Source of the DNA: Salinicola endophyticus
Lineage (GTDB): Bacteria > Pseudomonadota > Gammaproteobacteria > Pseudomonadales > Halomonadaceae
Assembly: GCF_040536835.1 (NCBI RefSeq)
Contig: NZ_CP159578.1
Location: 496,001-560,000, forward strand
Length of the DNA: 64,000 nucleotides
Reading direction: 5' to 3'
The position numbers and the translations under genes were made by a program. The notes under the pieces are model-generated. The model was not told the origin of the DNA. It saw only the letters and a program-made list of their open reading frames with translations, and did not search any database. Numbering within the stretch: position 1 is the stretch's first letter; the number at the start of each line of letters is the position of its first letter. Shown one piece after another: positions 16,120-24,774 of this stretch.

Positions 16120-19037
16120 TGTCGTTCAATGCGCTGATGAACCGCTGGTTCGGTGGTAGCGAGCAGCCTGGTAGCGGCGAGCAGCAGTCGGCGCCGGGGA
16201 GTGTGCGTCCGCGCGCGATACCGCGTGGCAAACCGATAACCGAGCGTGACATCGACGAGCTTTACAAGCGAGCTCCGTCTTTCGCCAACTACCTGCCGTT
16301 CATCGAGTATCTGCCAGAGTCGCAGAGCTTTCTGATGGATGACTGTCGCTCGGTGGGAATCGTCGCCGAGATCGTGCCGCTGGCCACGGAAGGCCGCTCG
16401 GAGGAGTGGCTCACCGCCAAACGCGACCTCATCGAGGGGGCATTCCAGGATGCCCTGCCTCAGCATGACCATTCCCCGTGGGTGGCGCAGATCTACGCCC
16501 AGGACGAAGTGGACTATCGCGAGATCATGGCGCAGTTGCGAGCCTACATCGACTGTCCCGATCCGGGCTCGAATCGGGCGTCGAGTGGGCTGCTCGAGAC
16601 GACCTACACCCAGGAGTGGCTGCAGCAGTTCGAGCGCCATCTCAAGTCGATTTCCCAGGAAGGCGGCGTCTTCCATGATGACGTCGTGACGCAGACACGT
16701 TGGAAGGGCCAGACCCGCCGGACCCGGCTGGTGCTCTACCGGCGCCTCAACCGGCAGACCCAGACGCGGCGGGGGCAGCCGCTATCGCCGGAGGAGGAGG
16801 CTAACCTGGTCTACGACCGGCTGGCATCGGCTCTGGACGGCGTGGGTCTCTCGCTGCGTCGCTATGATGGTCGCGCTTTCCACCGCTGGATGGTGGCCTG
16901 GCTCAACCCCCGCCCCGCACTGTCAGCTGACGACCCCCAGGCGTTCTACGAGATGGTGGAGTACCCCGGCGATGCGCACCTGCCCTATGACTACGATTTG
17001 GGTGCTGACGTGCTGTTCAACGCGCCGGAGTCCGATGCCGAGAAGGGGCTGTGGTACTTCGACGGCCTGCCGCATCGCTGCCTCGTCGTCGATGAGCTTC
17101 GCCGGTGCCCGGACATTGGCCATATCACTGGTGAGGTCAAGCGCCAGGGCGAGCAGTCCAAGGTGTCGAATGCGCTGATGGATGTCCTGCCCGAGGGCAC
17201 GATCATGGCGATGACGATCGTCGCCTCGCCGCAGGAGCCCCTCGAGGATCACGTCAACCGGCTCAAGGACAAGGCCCACGGCGACAGCGTACTGGCCTCG
17301 AACGTGCGCAAGGACTGCGAAAAGGCCAAGGCCCTCATGGGGGAACGGCACTATCTGTACCAGTCGTCGCTCGTATTCTATGTCCGCGGCGACGATGAGA
17401 GCGATCTTCGCCAGCGGTGTCAGGCGTTGAGCACCAAGCTGTACCAGGCGAGCTTGAAACCCGTCGAGCCGGAAGATGAGGTCGCCTCGCTCAATACTTA
17501 CCTGCGCTGGCTGCCGATGGCCTTCGACCCCGACAAGGACGCCCGCAACCGCTGGTATACCGCCTACAACTATGTCCAGCACCTGGCCAACCTGAGCCCG
17601 TTCTTCGGCCGCGCAAGAGGGACTGGTCGACCGGGGCTGACAGCGTTCAACCGCGGCGGTGAGACCCTTTCGTTCGATCCTTTCAACCTGCTCGATCGTG
17701 AGAAAAACGCCCATGCCTTCATCAGCGGGCCGACCGGCGCGGGCAAGTCGGCAACGCTGACCGCCATCTGTGCCCAGCTCATGGCGGTGCGCCGGCCGAA
17801 GCTGTTCCTTATCGAGGTCGGAAACAGCTTCGGGCTGCTCGCCGACTATTTCGAGCGCAACGGCTTGAGCGTCAACAAGGTCAAGCTCGCGCCTGGCTCT
17901 GGGGTATCCCTGGCGCCTTTTCTCGAAGCCCACCGGCTACTCGAGGACGAGTATGCACGTCGTCGCGCGGATGAGGATGCCGAAGCGCGTGCGCTGGGAG
18001 AGCATGACGACCGGATGCCGGCGCCGGTCGACGAGGAAGAAGAGAACCTCGACGAGGATAAGCGCGATCTGCTGGGTGAAATGGAAATCACCGCGCGCCT
18101 CATGATCACAGGGGGAGAAGAAGAGGAAGAACGGCGGTTTCGGCGCTCCGACCGGCGGATGGTGCGCGATGCCATCATGCGCGCTGCTCGCCTGACGTTC
18201 GAGCAGGAACGACCGTGCAAGGCCGAAGACGTGCGTGACGCCTTATTCGCTATCTCGAGCGATCCCGACGTTCATGAGGACACTCGACGCCGCGCCAACG
18301 AGATGGGCATGAATATCGGCCTGTTCTGTGACGGCTTCGATGGCGAGGTGTTCAACTCGGCCGGCGAGCCCTGGCCTGAATGCGATGTGACACTGGTCGA
18401 CATTGCCACCTACGCCCGCGAGGGCTACGGCGCGCAACTCGCGCTCTCGGTCATCTCGATCACCAATATGATCACCAACCTGGCCGAGCGCACTCAGTAC
18501 GACGGCCGTCACATCGTCCAGATTACTGACGAGAGCCACATCGTGACGGTCAACCCCTTGCTGTCCCCGTTTTTCGTCAAGGTCGGCAAGATGGGGCGCA
18601 AGCTCATGTACTGGCTCTGGTTCGCGACCCAGAACGTCGAGGATTTTCCCGACGCCGCGGAGAAGCTGCTGAACATGATCGAGTGGTGGATCTGTCTGGT
18701 GATGCCACCCGATGAGGTGCAGAAGATCAAGCGCTTCAAATCGCTGTCGCCGGCGCAGGAACAGCTGCTGCTGTCGGCGACGAAGATCTCGAAGAAGTAC
18801 ACCGAGGGCGTGGTGCTGGCTTCCACGGTCGAATCGCTGTTCCGTGTCGTGCAGCCGAGCCTCTACCTCGCTCTCTCTGGTACCGAGGGTGATGAGAAGA
18901 GCGCGAGGCGAAACATCATGCTAGAGAAGCGCTGCTCCGAACTCGATGCCGCTATTCACATCGCCAAGCAGATGGATGCTGCCCGCGGCTTTATCGAGGA
19001 AGACGCATACGACACCCGTGAAGGAGCCACGTCATGA
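16119..19037 (+). CDS. Conjugative transfer ATPase, TIGR03744 (PFL_4706), VirB4/TraC-like
   Basis: A large hexameric ATPase that powers pilus and channel assembly at the inner membrane. Walker A is GPTGAGKSATL (about residues 536-546) and the Walker B region is HIVQITDESH (about residues 797-806). The length of 972 residues is typical. An acidic insert (DEEEENLDEDKRD, about residues 635-650) follows the Walker A domain. ATG 16,119 overlaps the lipoprotein stop, and the end overlaps the DUF2726 gene. Confidence 0.95.
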   Translation: MSFNALMNRWFGGSEQPGSGEQQSAPGSVRPRAIPRGKPITERDIDELYKRAPSFANYLPFIEYLPESQSFLMDDCRSVGIVAEIVPLATEGRSEEWLTAKRDLIEGAFQDALPQHDHSPWVAQIYAQDEVDYREIMAQLRAYIDCPDPGSNRASSGLLETTYTQEWLQQFERHLKSISQEGGVFHDDVVTQTRWKGQTRRTRLVLYRRLNRQTQTRRGQPLSPEEEANLVYDRLASALDGVGLSLRRYDGRAFHRWMVAWLNPRPALSADDPQAFYEMVEYPGDAHLPYDYDLGADVLFNAPESDAEKGLWYFDGLPHRCLVVDELRRCPDIGHITGEVKRQGEQSKVSNALMDVLPEGTIMAMTIVASPQEPLEDHVNRLKDKAHGDSVLASNVRKDCEKAKALMGERHYLYQSSLVFYVRGDDESDLRQRCQALSTKLYQASLKPVEPEDEVASLNTYLRWLPMAFDPDKDARNRWYTAYNYVQHLANLSPFFGRARGTGRPGLTAFNRGGETLSFDPFNLLDREKNAHAFISGPTGAGKSATLTAICAQLMAVRRPKLFLIEVGNSFGLLADYFERNGLSVNKVKLAPGSGVSLAPFLEAHRLLEDEYARRRADEDAEARALGEHDDRMPAPVDEEEENLDEDKRDLLGEMEITARLMITGGEEEEERRFRRSDRRMVRDAIMRAARLTFEQERPCKAEDVRDALFAISSDPDVHEDTRRRANEMGMNIGLFCDGFDGEVFNSAGEPWPECDVTLVDIATYAREGYGAQLALSVISITNMITNLAERTQYDGRHIVQITDESHIVTVNPLLSPFFVKVGKMGRKLMYWLWFATQNVEDFPDAAEKLLNMIEWWICLVMPPDEVQKIKRFKSLSPAQEQLLLSATKISKKYTEGVVLASTVESLFRVVQPSLYLALSGTEGDEKSARRNIMLEKRCSELDAAIHIAKQMDAARGFIEEDAYDTREGATS

Positions 19038-19594
19038 GTGCCGGCGACTTCTCGGAGGTGGTGACACTGCTGAGTATCCCTGCGCTCTGTCTCGGGGGGC
19101 TCTGCCTGGGCTGGGTGATCATGATGCTGATCGGCCGCGGCCGGCGGTCGCTGCCCTACGCTGCGCAGCCGCAGCTCAACAGCGCGGCTGAGCAGGCCTT
19201 CCTCAGTGCGGTGAGCCGCGCCGTGGGCTCGGGCGCGATGATCGCCTGCAAGGTCCGCATCGCGGATGTGCTCCAGGTTCGCTTCCGTCAGCGTCACCCG
19301 CGCGATCAACGTTGGTGGCGGTACTTCCGGCTGATCAGTTCCAAGCACGTCGACATCGTGCTGTGCGAGCCACTGGGCGGGCGGATTCTCGCGGCGATAG
19401 AGCTAGATGATCGTAGCCACCTGCGCCGTGATCGCCGCCGGCGCGACCGCTTCGTGGATGACGCCTTCTCCTCCGCGGGCGTCCCGCTGCTGCGCTTCCC
19501 CGTTCAAGGGCGCTATGACTCCGAGGCGATTCGCGATCGCCTGAAGGCATCTCTGGGCACCTCACCGCTTCAGCTTGAAGGATCATCTGAATGA
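19034..19594 (+). CDS. Membrane-anchored DUF2726 protein (restriction-endonuclease-like fold)
   Basis: The N-terminal membrane helix (LLSIPALCLGGLCLGWVIMMLI) is followed by a DUF2726 domain: LNSAAEQAFLSAVSRAV, then KHVDIVLCEPLGGRILAAIELDDRSH, then VPLLRFPV. DUF2726 is related to restriction-endonuclease-like folds, and the E...VDIVL...AIELDD pattern agrees with the D-ExK-like core, although the catalytic Lys is replaced by Asp here. It overlaps the VirB4-type gene by 4 bp and the next gene by 4 bp. It occurs in this place in related ICEs; its role in transfer is unknown. Confidence 0.8.
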   Translation: MSAGDFSEVVTLLSIPALCLGGLCLGWVIMMLIGRGRRSLPYAAQPQLNSAAEQAFLSAVSRAVGSGAMIACKVRIADVLQVRFRQRHPRDQRWWRYFRLISSKHVDIVLCEPLGGRILAAIELDDRSHLRRDRRRRDRFVDDAFSSAGVPLLRFPVQGRYDSEAIRDRLKASLGTSPLQLEGSSE

Positions 19595-20235
19595 CAACCA
19601 ACAACGTCGTGGCGCTGGATGCACGCCGGTGCACACTTCACCTGCTGCCCGTGCTGCAGATCGACCCGTTCGACCAGGTTCTGGCCCAGAACATCTCGCT
19701 GTCCGTGACAGCGAGCTGGCGCGAGGTGCCGATCGTCCCCGAGCGTGGCTGGGCGATATGCCAGCCTTACCCCAACCCTCTCTACTTCGTTGGCGGCTCC
19801 GATGACTGCCGTCTGGGGCACTTCGTCGAGCTGCCCGAAGGGCTGACGGGCGGTGACGTGGTATTCCGCTGGACCGTCGAGGCTGCCGGTATGGCGCCGG
19901 GGCGCATCGAGATCACCCATCAATTCGACCTCACGTTCGATGCGGGGCCGGGCCGTACTTGGTCGATGGACATCGGCAACTGGTGGCAGCAGAGCGGCTA
20001 CGCCGGGGACACCCACTCCACCCCTGAGATCGGCCGGAACCGCTTCTCGCGCCTCAGTCAGCGCGGAATCTCCCCGACTCGGCGCGCGCATGTGGTGGAG
20101 GTGCTGCGGGGAGGATGGCGGCTGGTCACGATCCATGAATCCCTGGCACTACCCGCGGTGACGCTGGAGGACTGCTGGACGGTGGCCACTTATGGCGGCG
20201 AGTCTGCGGTCAAGAGCCTGGAGGCCCTGAGATGA
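19591..20235 (+). CDS. Unknown ICE transfer-operon protein
   Basis: I do not recognise this 214-residue protein. There is no signal peptide or membrane helix. It contains repeated Trp-rich β-type segments (VVFRWTVEAAGMAPGRIEITHQF, SMDIGNWWQQSG) and a C-terminal segment with LEDCWTVATYGG. Overlaps of 4 bp on both sides place it firmly in the operon between the DUF2726 and DsbC-like genes. It may be a cytoplasmic accessory protein specific to this branch of ICEs. Confidence 0.65.
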   Translation: MTTNNVVALDARRCTLHLLPVLQIDPFDQVLAQNISLSVTASWREVPIVPERGWAICQPYPNPLYFVGGSDDCRLGHFVELPEGLTGGDVVFRWTVEAAGMAPGRIEITHQFDLTFDAGPGRTWSMDIGNWWQQSGYAGDTHSTPEIGRNRFSRLSQRGISPTRRAHVVEVLRGGWRLVTIHESLALPAVTLEDCWTVATYGGESAVKSLEALR

Positions 20236-20987
20236 AAGCGATGCTGGCCAGCGTTCCGTTGCTGGCGCTTCTGGCGCCCATGCCTTTGCTCGCGGCTACT
20301 GTGGTCACGGACGCGAAGATCCCCCCCGCGCTGAAGGCGCTAGTGATCAACGGCAACTCGGTCACCCCCGACTCGGTTCGTCCCGTCGAGATCCAGGGGC
20401 CGCTCTATGAGGTCCGGCTGCCTAGTGGCGAGACCTTCTACAGCGATGCCCAGGGGCGGCGAATGATCGTCGGCACGCTCTACGACAACGCTCCCGATGG
20501 CCTCACCGATGTCACTGAGCAGCACAGCCGACAGGATCGTCTGGCACAGCTGAAGGCATTGCCGGCGGCAAGCACAGTAGATTTCCCTGCCCAGGGCGAG
20601 GAGGTGGGCCGAATCACCGTGTTCACTGACACAACGTGCCCCTACTGCCAGAAGCTGCATCAGGAGATCGATCAGCTGACGGCGGCCGGGGTCGCCGTGC
20701 GCTACGTGCCGTTCCCGCGCGCCGGCAGTCAGTCACCAGCCGCCCATCAGCTGGCTCAGGCCCTTTGCGCTGCATCACCCACCGACGCCATGGACCGCGC
20801 TTTCCAAGGCGAGACGCTGACGGACCAGCCCACACAGCGTTGCCAGAGTGCCGTCGAAGATGGTTTCCAGCTGGGGCAGCGTTTCGGGGTGAAGGGTACG
20901 CCCACGATCGTGCTGCCCGATGGTGAGATCGGGGAAGGCTACGTGCCAGCGGAGCAGTTGATTCAGGCAATTAACACTGCTCACTGA
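20232..20987 (+). CDS. DsbC-like thiol:disulfide isomerase of the ICE
   Basis: A periplasmic thiol-disulfide oxidoreductase. It has a signal peptide (LLALLAPMPLLAAT), an N-terminal dimerisation-type region (YEVRLPSGETFYSDAQGRRMIVG) and a thioredoxin domain with the active-site motif CPYC (about residues 136-139) in FTDTTCPYCQKLH, plus the cis-Pro segment GVKGTPTIVLPDG. The conserved partner Cys residues of the T4SS (for example in TIGR03755) are likely clients. It is the last gene of the operon that begins at 11,228. Confidence 0.9.
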   Translation: MKAMLASVPLLALLAPMPLLAATVVTDAKIPPALKALVINGNSVTPDSVRPVEIQGPLYEVRLPSGETFYSDAQGRRMIVGTLYDNAPDGLTDVTEQHSRQDRLAQLKALPAASTVDFPAQGEEVGRITVFTDTTCPYCQKLHQEIDQLTAAGVAVRYVPFPRAGSQSPAAHQLAQALCAASPTDAMDRAFQGETLTDQPTQRCQSAVEDGFQLGQRFGVKGTPTIVLPDGEIGEGYVPAEQLIQAINTAH

Positions 20988-21017
20988 TAGCTCGCGACCG
21001 GCGCTATGACAATGTCC

Positions 21018-21440
21018 TTATAGTGCCGCTTTCAAATTGATTGCCATGTTGACAAATCCCGCTAGAACTAAGGCTTCAGTGACTACCAGTGTTATCATCC
21101 CTATCATTATGTAACTTGGGTTTCTTATGAGATCCTGGAAGAAGTTTATGAGCCAGCCTGGTGTTTTAGCCGGCCTTGCTTCGAAGTGCGGTTTCAAGGT
21201 GTCAGGCATCGGGTTCGGTATAGTCTGTTTTGTAAATCTGTAGCTATTCACAAGCATTCCGATAAGGGCGAGAGTGAAAGTTATGGCTGCGGGTACTGTG
21301 ATGAAGTATTGAGGGGACTGGATTAACACCAATAACCCCATGGCCATGAGGATCGACATGCTCAGGAAATTGTTCAGGAATGGCAGTAATCCATCAAAAA
21401 AACCTTCGAGAGAGATAATCTGGCGTTTGAGTTTCGGCAT
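21018..21440 (-). CDS. Unknown polytopic membrane protein, antisense insertion in the transfer region
   Basis: A 140-residue protein that I do not recognise. It has about three membrane helices: residues 28-44 (MSILMAMGLLVLIQSP), 48-68 (ITVPAAITFTLALIGMLVNSY) and 110-132 (IMIGMITLVVTEALVLAGF). Base composition is clearly more AT-rich than the flanking tra genes and it is read against them. It lies between the DsbC-like gene and the operon start at 21,592. Small inner-membrane proteins of this kind inside tra regions include entry-exclusion proteins; that is a guess from topology and position only. Confidence 0.6.
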   Translation of the reverse strand: MPKLKRQIISLEGFFDGLLPFLNNFLSMSILMAMGLLVLIQSPQYFITVPAAITFTLALIGMLVNSYRFTKQTIPNPMPDTLKPHFEARPAKTPGWLINFFQDLIRNPSYIMIGMITLVVTEALVLAGFVNMAINLKAAL

Positions 21441-21518
21441 GTGGGTTCTCGCGGATTCATTAGGTGATCGAGCTAAAGGGTTCAGGGAGCGTCGCCGCGA
21501 AAAACCTATCAGATGCGT

Positions 21519-21526
21519 TTAACGTT
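21519..21526 (+). promoter_or_regulatory. Shared transfer-operon box TTAACGTT (copy 3)
   Basis: TTAACGTT followed by CTC lies 73 bp before ATG 21,592. It is the weakest of the four copies after the core (CTC instead of TCC or TCT), but distance and setting match the other three. Confidence 0.5.
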
Positions 21527-21591
21527 CTCTACTGCCCGCCCAGCATGAACGCGGTACACCTGTCGTCTGATACCGCCGTGGAGACCCATCC

Positions 21592-22017
21592 ATGTTCAGC
21601 GTCTGTCGGCCGCGACCACGCACCGCGCTGTTGTCACTCTGCCTGCTCGTCTGGAGCCATGCCGCCATCGCCGGCGTCGAGGTGTTCACCACCGCTGAGG
21701 AGCCTGTCGTCAATGTCCCAAGCGACGCCGCCGTCATCGAACTTGATGCCCCCGCGCGCCTGGATGCCCGTATCTCGCAAGACCTGCCGGCGGATCCGAA
21801 GCGGGCCGAGCAAATCCTCAAGGCACGCATGAGCAAGCCGGGGTGGCAGCAGACCCTTAAACAGTACGGCCAGCTCTATCAGGGGTTGGCCCGCGCCTGG
21901 ATGCTGGGCGTAGAGAAGTTGCCCGCGGTGGTCGTCGACAGCCGCTATGTGGTGTACGGGCAAGCCGATGTGAGCGCGGCGCTACAGGAGATCCGGCAGG
22001 CGAGGGCAGGGCAGTGA
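21592..22017 (+). CDS. ICE protein, TIGR03757 (PFL_4709, DUF1525)
   Basis: An exported protein of 141 residues: signal peptide to about AAIAG, then the family start VEVFTTAEEPV, the GWQQTLKQYGQLYQGLARAW block, and the ending LPAVVVDSRYVVYGQADV. The fold resembles thioredoxin-like proteins such as TrbC/TraW-type assembly factors. It is the first gene of the operon 21,592-26,286, and its stop overlaps the GTG start of the next gene. Confidence 0.88.
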   Translation: MFSVCRPRPRTALLSLCLLVWSHAAIAGVEVFTTAEEPVVNVPSDAAVIELDAPARLDARISQDLPADPKRAEQILKARMSKPGWQQTLKQYGQLYQGLARAWMLGVEKLPAVVVDSRYVVYGQADVSAALQEIRQARAGQ

Positions 22018-22967
22018 TCCGGGGACTTAAAGCCTTCGCGGGCGGTGTCACGCTCGCGCTGTTCGTGGCGCTGGCCAGCCTAACGCATGCGCCGCGGGCC
22101 GAGGCCATCACCACCCCAGAGATCATGGCCTCCTCGCTCAGCCCCTCGTGCCTGGACTACAAGGTGGTCGGCATCTGCGCCTGGCTCTACTGCTCGGTTT
22201 GGGGCTGTACCGTCCGCACGTCGATCCGGGTCAAGCACTACATCCCCGAGCTGGTCGTCAGCAGCTACGAGAACACCGGCGACAATCCCTGGCGTGAGAT
22301 CGCGCTACTCTCTCCGCCGCTGGGGAACGCGCTGGGCGGTGGCTCGAGTCACGAGAACATCGCCCCACAGCATGCCAACACCCACTTCAAGAACGTCGAT
22401 GCCATCGGACATCCCTCGAAGCTGTTCTACGAATTCGCCGGCGGCTTCGGCTTCATGTGCCACAGCAAAGCAGTGCCGTTCAATCCCTACTTCATCTCGA
22501 CACTTGATGCGCTGGCGTGGCGCTCGGGTGTGCCCGAGATGGCTTATCCCGAGGCGCTGGTGCCGGGGATGCGTGAGATGGGAGCGCCCGGAGATCTGTG
22601 GAGCCCGATCTATCCGCGTAGCGGATTCGTCTCCCAGACCCACGACTACAAGGTCGCCGCGACCACGGCGCAGCGCGCCGCGGACATCGTGACGCGCTCA
22701 GGGCAGCCCCATGTCTACCAGTCGCTGGTCGCGCCTCAGTCGCCGAGCAAAGGCATCTGGGGGCCGGATCCGGTGAAAGAGGGAGACCGCTCGACACATC
22801 GTTGGCAGCGCCTGCAGCCGAACCTATCTATGTCCTGCTCGATCTTCCCTGATGGCTGGCAGAACGCTGCCCTGCAGCAGCCCGGTGATTACGTGTGGGC
22901 GCTCTGGCGGCCCTATCGTTGTTGCAAGCGCCGGGGCCAGAAACTGCTCTACTTCACCGGAGGCTAG
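22014..22967 (+). CDS. ICE protein, TIGR03756 (PFL_4710), TraU-like
   Basis: An exported protein of the TraU type. After the signal peptide (FVALASLTHAPRAEA), the segment CLDYKVVGICAWLYCSVWGCTV carries a dense set of Cys residues, a hallmark of TraU proteins, which need disulfide bonds. The ending WALWRPYRCCKRRGQ is also typical. It begins with GTG 22,014 in a GTGA overlap. TraU-like proteins act in pilus assembly and DNA transfer at the outer face of the inner membrane. Confidence 0.9.
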   Translation: MIRGLKAFAGGVTLALFVALASLTHAPRAEAITTPEIMASSLSPSCLDYKVVGICAWLYCSVWGCTVRTSIRVKHYIPELVVSSYENTGDNPWREIALLSPPLGNALGGGSSHENIAPQHANTHFKNVDAIGHPSKLFYEFAGGFGFMCHSKAVPFNPYFISTLDALAWRSGVPEMAYPEALVPGMREMGAPGDLWSPIYPRSGFVSQTHDYKVAATTAQRAADIVTRSGQPHVYQSLVAPQSPSKGIWGPDPVKEGDRSTHRWQRLQPNLSMSCSIFPDGWQNAALQQPGDYVWALWRPYRCCKRRGQKLLYFTGG

Positions 22968-22971
22968 CCCT

Positions 22972-24408
22972 ATGAAGCACGCCGTTTTACCCCTGACACT
23001 CTCGGTGATGCTGGCCTTGCCGCTGGTCGCCCAAGCGCAGTCCGCAGACAGTCTGTATTACGACATCGGGGGCGCCTCACCCTTCGGCGCCTCGGCGGGG
23101 CTGAGCCATAGCCCGCGGCTAACCGGGCTGGGCGTGCGTTGGAACGTCGATGCCACCTGCGGCAACTTCGATCTGGGCTCCACCGTCAGCAACCAGCTCA
23201 ACGGTGTCACCCAGGGCTTTCAGAACATGATGAGTCGGGTGGTCTCCAATGCCACCGGTGCAGTCGCCAGTCTGCCGGCGATGATCATTCAGCGCTCCAA
23301 CCCAGCCCTCTACGACCTGCTGACCAATGGCGTCATGCAGGGCCGGCTCGACTTCGACAAATCGAAGCTCTCCTGCCAGCGCATGTCCGAGCAACTAGCC
23401 GACGCCACCCTTGGTGGGCGCATGCAGCAGGCTGCCGTCGCCGAAAACTGGAAGGACATCGCCGCCCGCAACACCGATGCGGTGTCCGCCGAAGCGCAAG
23501 CGGAGCGCCAAGCCGGCAACGCCGGCCGCACTTGGGTCGGTGGTCAAAAGCGCGGGGGCAGTGGCCAGGCGCCCATGCGGGTGGTCGAAGACACCGCCAC
23601 GGCCGGTTACAACCTGCTCTACGGGCGTTCGGACCCCACCAGTGAAGCGCCTGTCTCCGGCGGCGGTGGCGGTTGGGGCTCGGTGGCTACCTCCGGCGGG
23701 GATTGGGTCGGCGGCGGTGGCATCGCCGGCGGATCCGGCGGAACGGGTGGTGGTATCGGCGGTCGTGGCCGCGACTGCCAGGGCGGCATGTGTACGGTCT
23801 GGGGCAGTCCCAAGGAAGCCGCCGAATGGACCCGCAAAGTAGTAGGGGACACCGAGCTTCGCTCCTGCGAGGGCTGCGAGAAGGCTGAGTCGGTTGCCGG
23901 TACCGGCCTCATCCGGGAGCTCGAGACGGAGCAGAACAAGATCCACCAGTCGTTGGTAGAGATGATCAACGGCGGCTCAATCACTCCGGCCAAGCTCAAT
24001 GACGTCTCGGCGGGTAACGGTCTCGCGGTTTCCCGTGGCGTCATCGAGGCGTTGCGCAGCGATCCCCAGGCGCCACTGCTGGCCCAGCGCTTGGCTAGTG
24101 AGATGGCGCTTGCGCGCACTCTGACCAAAGCCATGTGGGCGCGCCGCGCGCTTATCGCCGGAACCAGCGACCCCGGCATCGAGAACAATGCGGAGGGGAT
24201 GAGTGCTCTTGACCGCAAGATCGACGCCTTCAACCGGGACATCGAGCTGCTGCAGAGCGAGATGGACATCCGCAAATCGCTGGCCAGCAACGCAGCCAGC
24301 TCGGCGCTGCATCGCGCTGCCAACCGCGCGGCGGGATCCGTCCAGGACGAGTACACGTCACCGCGCAGCCAGCTCGGTGCAAACGGCGCCCCTGTCGACG
24401 GCAACTAA
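22972..24408 (+). CDS. ICE protein, TIGR03755 (PFL_4711)
   Basis: An exported 478-residue protein: signal peptide ending VAQAQS, then YDIGGASPFGASA and LGVRWNVDATCGNFDLGSTVSNQLNGV, a pattern specific to the PFL_4711 family. A long Gly-rich linker (about residues 225-270) separates the N-terminal half from a helical C-terminal half. I chose ATG 22,972, 4 bp after the TIGR03756 stop; the open frame runs further upstream but lies over that gene. It is the presumed partner of the TraU-like protein. Confidence 0.88.
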   Translation: MKHAVLPLTLSVMLALPLVAQAQSADSLYYDIGGASPFGASAGLSHSPRLTGLGVRWNVDATCGNFDLGSTVSNQLNGVTQGFQNMMSRVVSNATGAVASLPAMIIQRSNPALYDLLTNGVMQGRLDFDKSKLSCQRMSEQLADATLGGRMQQAAVAENWKDIAARNTDAVSAEAQAERQAGNAGRTWVGGQKRGGSGQAPMRVVEDTATAGYNLLYGRSDPTSEAPVSGGGGGWGSVATSGGDWVGGGGIAGGSGGTGGGIGGRGRDCQGGMCTVWGSPKEAAEWTRKVVGDTELRSCEGCEKAESVAGTGLIRELETEQNKIHQSLVEMINGGSITPAKLNDVSAGNGLAVSRGVIEALRSDPQAPLLAQRLASEMALARTLTKAMWARRALIAGTSDPGIENNAEGMSALDRKIDAFNRDIELLQSEMDIRKSLASNAASSALHRAANRAAGSVQDEYTSPRSQLGANGAPVDGN

Positions 24409-24419
24409 GGGAACAACCG

Positions 24420-24773
24420 ATGACATTTCTCAAGCGCCATCCCCTGCTGATGGGCCTGCTGGGCCTCGTAGCGTCGTTCGTGCTCGCCGGCATCATCTCC
24501 TCTATCGGGGTGCGCCTGTTCGGCGGGTTTCAGGCCTACCGCGAGGCGCTGGATGACTACCGCCCAGTCATGCTGCTGTGGAGAGCACTGCTCTACGGCG
24601 CAGTGGCCTGTTTCTGGATCCGCTATGGGCGCCCACGCCTGCTGCGTAGCGTCGCTGACGATAAGGATGGCGGCGCACAGGCGCGCCTGCTGCTACGCAA
24701 GCTCGAGCGCATGGTGCTGATCGTCTTAGGGCTGATCGAAACCTACAACCTGATCACTTGGTGGGGGGGCTGA
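24420..24773 (+). CDS. Small membrane protein between TIGR03755 and TraG
   Basis: A 117-residue protein with three likely membrane helices (LLMGLLGLVASFVLAGIIS, LLWRALLYGAVACFW, and a C-terminal LIVLGLIETYNLITWWGG). A gene of this size at this place is usual in MPF-G elements, where it is annotated only as hypothetical. It starts 11 bp after the upstream gene and ends just before the ATG of the TraG gene. No catalytic motif is seen. Confidence 0.75.
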   Translation: MTFLKRHPLLMGLLGLVASFVLAGIISSIGVRLFGGFQAYREALDDYRPVMLLWRALLYGAVACFWIRYGRPRLLRSVADDKDGGAQARLLLRKLERMVLIVLGLIETYNLITWWGG

Positions 24774-24774
24774 C

